This document shows, in pieces, positions 58,349 through 64,000 of a stretch of DNA of 64,000 bases. Source of the stretch: Mycolicibacterium tusciae JS617 (GTDB lineage Bacteria > Actinomycetota > Actinomycetes > Mycobacteriales > Mycobacteriaceae); the NCBI RefSeq assembly GCF_000243415.2, contig NZ_AGJJ02000003.1:154300-218299 (forward strand), in the 5' to 3' direction. Every line of letters begins with the position of its first letter. Positions within the stretch are counted from its first letter, which is position 1. Below the pieces are notes generated by a model. That model was not told where the DNA came from, did no database searches, and worked only from the letters and a program-made list of their open reading frames with translations. The translations under genes were made by a program, and so were the position numbers.

Positions 58349-59227
58349 ATGGCGAAGGCGCCGGTGTTCTATCTGGGTACGCACATGGACGGTTGGCTCG
58401 CGCACGTCGGGGTTCCGCTGTTCGTGTCGCACCGGCGGCTGTCGCGACGCAAGACGCTGCCGAAGGCCCGGACGGTGTGGGCGCTGGATTCGGGCGGGTT
58501 CTCCGAGCTGTCGCTGTACGGCGGGTGGCGCACCACGCCCGAGGAGTACGACGCGGCGGTCAAGCGCTACGACCGGGAGATCGGGCAGCTCGAATGGGCC
58601 GCTGGTCTGGACTGGCCGTGCGAGGCCGACATGCTGGCGCGCACAGGCCTGACCGTGGAGGAGCACCAGCGCAGGACGGTAGCGAACTTCGTTCGGCTGC
58701 AGCAGCTCTGGTCCGAGGGAGACGATCCGGAGCAACACCCGGAAAGCCCGTACATGCCGACTGTCCAGGGTCAGGAGATCGAGGACTATTTGCGGTGCTG
58801 GGACATGTTCGGCGAGGCCGGGGTGGACCTGAGCAACTACCCGTCGGTCGGGGTCGGATCGGTGTGCCGGCGCCAGCACACCGGGGAGATCCGCGACATC
58901 CTTGATGCACTGCGTGACCGCGACCCGGGCGTACCCCTTCATGGTTACGGCGTGAAGACGCAGGGTTTTCGGCTCTACGGCGATCGGCTGGCGTCCGCCG
59001 ACTCGATGGGGTGGTCTCTCAATGCCCGTAAGAACCCGCGGCTGCCGGGCTGCACACACGGCAAGTGCTCGAACTGCCTGAAGTGGGCGCTGCGGTGGCG
59101 TCGCGGCTTGGTGGCCGGCGGATGCGCCGAGCACGGCGAGCCCTGCGACGGCAACGTCGGGGCGTGCCACCAGCGCGACCTCTGGGAGCTGCGCCAGCTC
59201 GCCGCCGCCGGCGCCACGGCGGCATGA
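58349..59227 (+). CDS. DpdA/TGT-like nucleobase transglycosylase
   Basis: 292 residues. The pattern FYLGTHMDGWLAHVGVPLFV, ALDSGGFSELSLYGGW (nucleophile Asp in DSGGF), DWPCEADMLARTG, HQRRTVANF, PTVQGQEIEDY, VGVGSVCRRQHTGEI, HGYGVKTQG and LASADSMGWS matches the tRNA-guanine-transglycosylase-like family including phage DpdA-type enzymes that place 7-deazaguanine derivatives into DNA. A zinc-type Cys cluster lies at the end (CTHGKCSNC ... CDGNVGAC). No deazapurine-synthesis genes are in the window; DNA modification is inference. Confidence 0.75.
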   Translation: MAKAPVFYLGTHMDGWLAHVGVPLFVSHRRLSRRKTLPKARTVWALDSGGFSELSLYGGWRTTPEEYDAAVKRYDREIGQLEWAAGLDWPCEADMLARTGLTVEEHQRRTVANFVRLQQLWSEGDDPEQHPESPYMPTVQGQEIEDYLRCWDMFGEAGVDLSNYPSVGVGSVCRRQHTGEIRDILDALRDRDPGVPLHGYGVKTQGFRLYGDRLASADSMGWSLNARKNPRLPGCTHGKCSNCLKWALRWRRGLVAGGCAEHGEPCDGNVGACHQRDLWELRQLAAAGATAA

Positions 59228-59280
59228 GCGGCTAGGGCCTGGCGGCCCGGCCGACCGCCAGGGGAGGCCGCGCCGCTCCC

Positions 59281-59311
59281 ACCACCCCACCCGGCACAGG
59301 GGTGGGGTGGT
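59281..59311 (+). terminator. Hairpin terminator, copy 2
   Basis: ACCACCCCACCC and GGGTGGGGTGGT, perfect 12-bp arms around GGCACAG. Identical over 31 bp to copy 3 at 61866. Confidence 0.75.
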
Positions 59312-59356
59312 GGTTGTTATCGCGTTGATGCCGTGCGGTTTTCGGGGCCGCGTTCT

Positions 59357-59378
59357 TGTCGGTGCTCGTTGGTAGTGT
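59357..59378 (+). promoter_or_regulatory. TGTC-N12-TAGTGT promoter
   Basis: TGTC 59357-59360, 12 nt, TAGTGT; ATG 59435 is 57 nt downstream, with GGAAGGGGAG shared with the leader at 62000-62010. Confidence 0.65.
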
Positions 59379-59434
59379 CGTGGGTGTTGGTCAAGCCGTT
59401 GGGGCGGGACCCGAAATCCCGGAAGGGGAGTGTC

Positions 59435-60184
59435 ATGACTTCTGTACTGGAGAGCCCGGTCGCGATCGACGAGTCGGCGCCTGAGGACGTCGCTGCTCCA
59501 ACGGTGAACACGATGAAAGCCAAGGCGCTGCACACCGCGTTGTCGGACGCGGTGCTCTTCGCTGCGCCGACGACGGCGCGGATGCCGTTCCTGGAAGCGG
59601 TGCGGCTGGAGTTCGGCGGTGGCCAGCTGGTCGCGGTCGCGACGGACCGGTTCGTGCTGGGGGCGTCCAAAGTGGAGTGCTCCGGTGAAGCCTTTATGAT
59701 GATGGTGGCCGGTGCCGATGCGAAGGCGCTGGTCAAGATAGCCAAGACCGCCAAGCGTGACGAGAAGACGCGCGAGGTGACGATCGAGGTTGTCGATGCG
59801 GGTGCGCAGGTGACGTTCCGGTTCAGCACGGGCGAGTCGCTGGTGGTGAGCGGTGTTGATGTCCAGTTCCCGAAGTGGCGTCAGCTGCTGCCTGCGGATA
59901 CCTCGCGCATGGGCGGGATTGTGGGGATGGGCTATGTCCCGGCCTACATGGGCCGCTTCACCAAAGCTCGGGCCGAGGAGCAGGCCACGGGCGCGATGAT
60001 GGTGGTGTTCCCGTCGGTGACGTCGAGCGGCAAGCCGGGCCCGACAGCGATCCGGATCGGTGAGGATTTCTTCGGCATGCTGATGCCGGTCCGCCCGCCG
60101 GGCGACGAGTGGACCTATCACCGGCCGGGCTGGCTCGACGTGGACGTCCACGCGGCCGTCAGCGGCGCCGCTGGGGCGCGCTGA
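59435..60184 (+). CDS. DNA polymerase III beta-clamp-like protein
   Basis: 249 residues. ALHTALSDAVLFAA, LEAVRLEFGGGQLVAVATDR (the ATDR element is typical of DnaN), ADAKALVKIAK and VDVQFPKWRQLLP follow the beta-sliding-clamp pattern. At about two thirds the size of DnaN it may have two rather than three clamp domains, as in some phage and plasmid versions. A role in element replication or polymerase recruitment is inferred. Coupled to 60186. Confidence 0.72.
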   Translation: MTSVLESPVAIDESAPEDVAAPTVNTMKAKALHTALSDAVLFAAPTTARMPFLEAVRLEFGGGQLVAVATDRFVLGASKVECSGEAFMMMVAGADAKALVKIAKTAKRDEKTREVTIEVVDAGAQVTFRFSTGESLVVSGVDVQFPKWRQLLPADTSRMGGIVGMGYVPAYMGRFTKARAEEQATGAMMVVFPSVTSSGKPGPTAIRIGEDFFGMLMPVRPPGDEWTYHRPGWLDVDVHAAVSGAAGAR

Positions 60185-60185
60185 G

Positions 60186-60806
60186 ATGGCGACGAGCACG
60201 CAGCGCCCCGTCGTGGCCGCAGATGCTCAGCTGGCCGCGCTGGAGGCCCGTGAGCGCCAGCTGCGCGAGGCGATCGAACGTCGGGCCGCTGAGGTGGTGC
60301 GGGCGTGGTTGGTCGACCACGGCCGGAGCTGGGTCGCCGTCGAGTTCACCAAGTCCCGCGCTGAGCCGCCGTTCGACGGTGACGCTGGGCTTGCTGCGGC
60401 CGTGGGGAGGCTGCCCCGGCGGGCGTTCGGGTGTGGGCTGGATGTGCGCGGCAGCTTCATCGTGCGGCTGGCTGCCCTCAACGGCTACCTCGGTCGCCTG
60501 CACGACGACAGCACCCCAGCTGCGCCGGGCCCGCGCGTCGAGGTGGTCGTGGTGAGAGATCCCGATGGCGGTACCAACGCGACGATGTTCCTCGACGGCG
60601 CCGCGCTGGCCGGGAGCGAGGTCGAGGAGTACGTGATCGATGCCGGTTGGGGTCACGCCTACGACGATTGGATCGAGTCGCGCGACGATGCGGTCGAGGC
60701 CGCGTCCCCGGCGGCGGCCGCGCTGCTGCGCGAGTCCTACGACTACCCGCCCGGCCACCAGTACATCGAGGGGGCGCCGGATGGCTGGCCCGCCGAGGGG
60801 CGGTGA
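60186..60806 (+). CDS. Hypothetical protein
   Basis: 206 residues, ATG two bases after the clamp gene stop. A helical N-terminus (ALEARERQLREAIERRAAEV) is followed by a mixed alpha/beta region with 'GYLGRLHDDS' and a tail ending QYIEGAPDGWPAEGR. No recognised family. Probably co-expressed with the clamp-like protein. Confidence 0.6.
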   Translation: MATSTQRPVVAADAQLAALEARERQLREAIERRAAEVVRAWLVDHGRSWVAVEFTKSRAEPPFDGDAGLAAAVGRLPRRAFGCGLDVRGSFIVRLAALNGYLGRLHDDSTPAAPGPRVEVVVVRDPDGGTNATMFLDGAALAGSEVEEYVIDAGWGHAYDDWIESRDDAVEAASPAAAALLRESYDYPPGHQYIEGAPDGWPAEGR

Positions 60807-60897
60807 CCAGTGATGACCCCGAATGATGCTGAGCCAGCACCCTGCGGCGGGGGCCAGGCAAAAAGGCCGGCGGCCCCGGTGCGCGATGTCTGTCGGG

Positions 60898-60919
60898 TGT
60901 CTCGCTGCGCCGCTAGCAT
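60898..60919 (+). promoter_or_regulatory. GTGTC-N12-TAGCAT promoter
   Basis: TGTC 60898-60901 preceded by G, 12 nt, TAGCAT 60914-60919; ATG 60957 is 38 nt downstream. Confidence 0.6.
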
Positions 60920-60956
60920 CCCGGCTGTCCCCACCAGTTGCGGAGGTCAGAGCCTT

Positions 60957-61190
60957 ATGTCAGCGTCACCGGCCGAGATCCTGGCCGAGGCCCGGCTGAA
61001 CATCCACGCGGCGGTCGCCGAATGCGGCGACCGGCGCCGCATGTTCGCCCATCACGCGGCCACGCTGTCGGCCGACGCAGCGCTGCACCGCGAGTCCGAA
61101 CCGTCGCAGCGCGCGACGGCACAGTGCTACCTCGACGAGACGGCGGGGCTGCTGGCCCGCGCTCGCGAGGAAACCGGTGGGCCGCATTGA
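60957..61190 (+). CDS. Small helical protein
   Basis: 77 residues from ATG 60957 with GGAGG ten bases upstream; the longer frame is a shadow. All-helical (SASPAEILAEARLNIHAAVA...). TGATG overlap into the next gene. Function unknown. Confidence 0.6.
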   Translation: MSASPAEILAEARLNIHAAVAECGDRRRMFAHHAATLSADAALHRESEPSQRATAQCYLDETAGLLARAREETGGPH

Positions 61191-61849
61191 TGGCCAACCC
61201 GTGGGCAAGCCCGGCTTTCGAGCCCAGAGATCCGCGTGTGCGCGCCCTGGCGCTGCGCGTCATCGCCGAGTGTGGGGGCTCCGGACTCGACGTGTCCAGC
61301 GAGGACGTCGCTGCTGGTCTCCGGTCCTGGTATCGGCGGTGCATCCCGGATCTGCTGGGTCACCCACTCGACGCCGGGGCCATCGACAGCCAGGCCCATT
61401 TCCTGCAGCAGTCCGAAGGTAACTCGCTGGCGGACTGGGCGGCAGCCGTCGTGGAGCAGTTCCGCACCCATCGCCGCTGGACAGAGTGCCATGAGCAGCG
61501 GCTGCACCGGGGCGCGTACTACTTTCGGTTTGCGCCTCAGCCAACCCTTATGCGCGGAATGTGGTTGTACTCCATGGCTTTCCGGCGCGTGGCGGCTGAG
61601 ATGGGCATTTCGTCGCTGCGGGTCTATCGAGTACTGCCGACGTCGCGTTCTGACTGGGCGCCGAACGCGATCGCCAATGTGTCGTGGGGGCCGGAGCACT
61701 TCACCCGCGACGGCATGTCTGTGAGGTCCGCCGACATCAGTCCGGCCCTGGTCGTCGGTATCACCCTGATTCGGGAGTGCCATCCGTTGATCACGCCGTT
61801 CGACGTCGCTATGGGCCCCGGACGGTTCGACGCGATCTTCAGTCCGTAG
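61190..61849 (+). CDS. Hypothetical protein, 219 residues
   Basis: ATG 61190 overlaps the previous TGA. Aromatic-rich middle (YRRCIPDLLGHPLDAGAI, RRWTECHEQRLHRGAYYF). No motif recognised. Ends 16 bp before the terminator at 61866, so a two-gene unit with 60957. Confidence 0.6.
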   Translation: MANPWASPAFEPRDPRVRALALRVIAECGGSGLDVSSEDVAAGLRSWYRRCIPDLLGHPLDAGAIDSQAHFLQQSEGNSLADWAAAVVEQFRTHRRWTECHEQRLHRGAYYFRFAPQPTLMRGMWLYSMAFRRVAAEMGISSLRVYRVLPTSRSDWAPNAIANVSWGPEHFTRDGMSVRSADISPALVVGITLIRECHPLITPFDVAMGPGRFDAIFSP

Positions 61850-61865
61850 CCTGACCCGCCGTTCC

Positions 61866-61896
61866 ACCACCCCACCCGGCACAGGGGTGGGGTGGT
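61866..61896 (+). terminator. Hairpin terminator, copy 3
   Basis: Same 31 bp as copy 2: 12-bp arms around GGCACAG. Confidence 0.75.
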
Positions 61897-61939
61897 GGTT
61901 GGTAATCATGTTGGGCGATCGGGTGATTCACGCTGAATC

Positions 61940-61961
61940 TGTCGGTGTGGCTGGGTAGAAT
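61940..61961 (+). promoter_or_regulatory. TGTC-N12-TAGAAT promoter
   Basis: TGTC 61940-61943, 12 nt, TAGAAT; ATG 62019 is 58 nt downstream. Best -10 match of the set. Confidence 0.7.
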
Positions 61962-62018
61962 CACAGGTGACGGGCACGCCAGACGGGCAGGCCCAGTGTT
62001 CCCAGGAAGGGGAGTGTC

Positions 62019-62588
62019 ATGACTGCTGCGGTGTTGGGGTCGCGGGTAGTGGACCGTATGACGATTCCGTCGGGCTTGGTGACGCGCACGATGGTGGTGG
62101 TGCGCCCGCTGACGGGACATGTGTCGGTGAGCAATGCGCGCACGGATTTGGCGGTGGTGTCGGTGCAGTGGGGCGACATCTTCATGCGGTTCACCTCCGC
62201 TGCGCAGGTAGCGGCGTTCCTGGCGGCGTTCGGCGCGGTGCGTGAGGCACTGCGGGGTGCGGCGGGGACTGCGCCGTTGGACACGGTGAGCGGCGACGAG
62301 TGGCCGGGGGTGTCGACGGTCTCGGTGACGTGGACGCGGCCCCCAGAGTGGACGGTGGTCAACCAGACGGCCTACGACGAGCGTCGGCGCCGCACCCTGC
62401 ACTACGTCGAGGTGCACATGGGGCCGATTCAGTGGCGGGTGGTGGACTGGGCCGGTTACGAGGCGGCGATGACGCTGCTGCGCAACGTGCACCGCACGGC
62501 GGTGACCGTGTTCACCGATGGCGGCAAGTTCAGGACAGACCCGTCGAAGCTGGATGCGTTTACCGAGACGGCGGGGGTGTCGGCATGA
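62019..62588 (+). CDS. Hypothetical protein
   Basis: 189 residues from ATG 62019 after GGAAGGGGAG. Beta-rich with Trp/Val (TVSVTWTRPPEWTVVNQTAY; HYVEVHMGPIQWRVVDWAGY). No family recognised. First gene of a four-gene coupled operon to 63593. Confidence 0.6.
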   Translation: MTAAVLGSRVVDRMTIPSGLVTRTMVVVRPLTGHVSVSNARTDLAVVSVQWGDIFMRFTSAAQVAAFLAAFGAVREALRGAAGTAPLDTVSGDEWPGVSTVSVTWTRPPEWTVVNQTAYDERRRRTLHYVEVHMGPIQWRVVDWAGYEAAMTLLRNVHRTAVTVFTDGGKFRTDPSKLDAFTETAGVSA

Positions 62589-62956
62589 CCACCCTCACCG
62601 CATCCTCGACACTGCGGTTCACCGGCACGGGCAGCGATTGGCAGGCGCTCGCCACGTTCGACCGGGAGGCTGAGGCCCAGGCGTTCGCGGCCCGGTTCCC
62701 GAAGTCCGCCGGCCTCTCGGTTCACGGAGCGAACGTATCGGCGCGTGCGCCGTTGACCGGCAACGTAGCCAACGGCGGGACCAACGAGTCGGGCATCGTC
62801 CGGTACCGCCGCCTGGTGGCCCGCGCCCAGAAACTGGGGGTGACGCTGACGTGGGGGACGACAGGCCCCGGCTTCCGCCATGAGGTGCTCAGTCAGGCCG
62901 AGTTCGACGCTCTGATCGGCGCGGCCCTGATTGACCCGGCAGGGGCGCCGGCATGA
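62585..62956 (+). CDS. Hypothetical protein
   Basis: 123 residues; ATGA overlap. Short alpha/beta protein (DWQALATFDREAEAQAFAAR ... RYRRLVARAQKLGVTLTWG). No motif recognised. Second gene of the terminal operon. Confidence 0.55.
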   Translation: MTTLTASSTLRFTGTGSDWQALATFDREAEAQAFAARFPKSAGLSVHGANVSARAPLTGNVANGGTNESGIVRYRRLVARAQKLGVTLTWGTTGPGFRHEVLSQAEFDALIGAALIDPAGAPA

Positions 62957-63168
62957 TCAGGGCAGGCGTGCGCTTCGTGCGCTCGGCGGTCCTGGTGGCG
63001 GCTGTCGCTGGCGCTGCGAGCCTTCTTCTGCAAGTTCCCCTAGATGTCGCGCTGGGCTACTGCCTGGTGGGTTGGGGGGCGCGTGCACTCCTGAGAAGGC
63101 CGCTGCGCCGGATGGCGCGGCGCAGCGCCACCGGCGCCAGCCGGCGGCGTGGAAGGGCAAGGGCGTGA
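62953..63168 (+). CDS. Small membrane protein
   Basis: 71 residues; ATGA overlap. Two hydrophobic segments (about residues 10-28 and 30-45), then an Arg-rich tail (RRPLRRMARRSATGASRRRG). Membrane protein with a cytoplasmic basic end; function unknown. TGATG overlap to the next gene. Confidence 0.55.
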   Translation: MIRAGVRFVRSAVLVAAVAGAASLLLQVPLDVALGYCLVGWGARALLRRPLRRMARRSATGASRRRGRARA

Positions 63169-63593
63169 TGGACGGACCTACTGAAAGCGGTAGGGCGCTG
63201 CTGGAGCGGATGATCGACGAGGTTGGCCTGTGGGGCCAATGCGAGGACTATCCGCGCCGGGACTGGGCGTATGAGGTGGGTAACAACGACACACAGCTCG
63301 GTTACTGGGAGTGGGTGATCGCCAAGCATGACTTGGATAGCGCCCCCGAGGCGAGTAGTGAGCGGCGGGTCAGCAGGGCCGAGGTACAGCAGGTTGTGAA
63401 CGCGACCGCCGACGACGTGTTGGCAGCGGTTGGCGAACCGGAGACCGGAATCAGGGACGCGATCAACCTGGTGGTCAATGGGGCACTGCACCGGTTGTTC
63501 GAGAATAGAGATGCCGACCTGGCTGAGATCGTGACGGCCAACTACAGCGATGAGGTCACCGTGAGTGAGGTGGTGAGTTGGATCAACAGCTGA
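63168..63593 (+). CDS. Acidic hypothetical protein
   Basis: 141 residues from ATG 63168. Acidic, helical (ALLERMIDEVGLWGQCEDYP; AEVQQVVNATADDVLAAVGE). No family recognised. Last gene of the operon, followed by a terminator at 63611. Confidence 0.6.
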   Translation: MDGPTESGRALLERMIDEVGLWGQCEDYPRRDWAYEVGNNDTQLGYWEWVIAKHDLDSAPEASSERRVSRAEVQQVVNATADDVLAAVGEPETGIRDAINLVVNGALHRLFENRDADLAEIVTANYSDEVTVSEVVSWINS

Positions 63594-63610
63594 CCTAACC
63601 TTAAGTGGGT

Positions 63611-63635
63611 GCCCCGCAGAATCCCTCTGCGGGGC
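63611..63635 (+). terminator. Intrinsic-type hairpin
   Basis: GCCCCGCAGA and TCTGCGGGGC, perfect 10-bp arms around a five-base loop, 18 bp after the stop at 63593. Confidence 0.75.
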
Positions 63636-63640
63636 AACGC

Positions 63641-64000
63641 TATATCTGGGGATAATAGACCGACGCGAAGCGGCGGTGTACCGCCACTCGGGAGGCACTG
63701 AACGACAACGTATTCCGCATAACGCGTGTACAATCATGGTATGACGTTGAGCTGCAAGGCAATCCGCAACCACCACGCATGTGGTAGTAGCAGCCGCGAA
63801 AGCGGTTGCAACGCAATCGATAACGTGACATTCGGCGGAATCGCAACCACCACGGCGCCGCGCCAGCGGTGCGAATCCCCAAACCCCAACCGCAGCAACG
63901 CAATCGGAGACAGCCGCGTAAGCGGTTGGCGCACAGCATAACTCGCGGGCGGGCTTGCCCGCCCGAGCATGGGAGCCGGCGCAGCCGGCTCACGAAGACA
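63641..64000. other. Hairpin-rich non-coding-like region at window end
   Basis: A TACAAT -10-like box at 63729-63734 precedes an ATG at 63741, so a leaderless 66-residue frame (63741-63941) or a non-coding RNA could start here. The region holds repeated stems CCGC-gaaa-GCGG and CCGC-gtaa-GCGG, twofold CAACGCAATCG, a GGGCGGGC/GCCCGCCC stem and GAGCCGGC-gca-GCCGGCTC. Composition and repeats look unlike the neighbouring genes. Origin, transfer-origin or structured RNA are open options. Confidence 0.4.

Noticed and set aside
57725..60199. 824-codon open frame on the minus strand
   Set aside because: Arg/His/Pro-rich and antisense to the DpdA-like and clamp-like genes; a by-product of high GC content.
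63850..63900. GGTGCGAATCCCC considered as a tRNA T-arm
   Set aside because: No acceptor, D or anticodon arms could be built around it.

Overview
The window is GC-rich and almost wall-to-wall coding, and it looks like accessory DNA of a Mycobacterium or close relative. The evidence is a set of mycobacterial families: a DUF5632/DUF5631 protein, LpqH-like and PknH-sensor-like lipoproteins, an MPT63-like (DUF1942) secreted protein, an EspC-like type VII substrate and a GjpA-like exported protein. It also carries its own replication genes (a winged-helix initiator-like protein and DnaB), a beta-clamp-like protein, five toxin-antitoxin-type loci and many tightly overlapping small genes. No rRNA, tRNA, integrase, transposase or capsid gene was seen. 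A large plasmid, phage-plasmid or integrative element is the best reading; a conjugation or partition system was not found here.

Layout. 1-5.3 kb: a DUF5632/5631 gene, a duplicated fragment of it, a lipoprotein and a Fic enzyme. 5.4-15.1 kb: VapBC, a run of small zinc-finger/hypothetical genes, MazEF with an antisense carboxylesterase, a long minus-strand operon of small proteins, a class I Fic toxin with antitoxin, and a GIY-YIG-like protein. 15.4-24.4 kb: a helicase (DUF3883), methylase (DUF1156) and ATPase (DUF499) operon matching the Hma-type putative antiphage system. 24.4-28.0 kb: a coupled minus-strand operon with an Fe-S uracil-DNA glycosylase, then an XRE regulator. 28.2-34.5 kb: exported proteins, a secreted HNH nuclease and a DnaQ-like exonuclease. 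34.9-43.3 kb: a second XRE regulator and a long coupled operon with two WhiB-like proteins, WhiA domains encoded by two separate genes, a NusA-KH-like protein, a MazG-like protein, DUF1643, a small nuclease and an SNF2 helicase. 43.3-46.5 kb: a structured leader, initiator-like protein and DnaB. 46.5-57.5 kb: envelope/secreted proteins, a VapBC-like pair, an Imm61-like protein, DUF3560 and DUF2637 proteins. 57.7-64 kb: short transcription units separated by near-identical terminators and starting from near-identical promoters, with a DpdA-like transglycosylase and a beta-clamp-like protein.

How it fits together. Fourteen intergenic regions carry the same promoter architecture: TGTC (usually GTGTC, the reverse complement of the WhiA recognition motif GACAC) exactly 12 nt upstream of a TANNNT-like -10 box. 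Because the element encodes WhiA-like domains and two WhiB-like proteins, I infer an element-wide WhiA/WhiB-type regulon. A separate 19-bp palindrome, GTGATGCAGGCTGCATCAC, occurs four times, each time upstream of an envelope, exported or esterase gene, and suggests a second regulon. These two signals, plus the split WhiA, are the most novel observations in the window. All family calls are from reading protein sequence; no database search was run.
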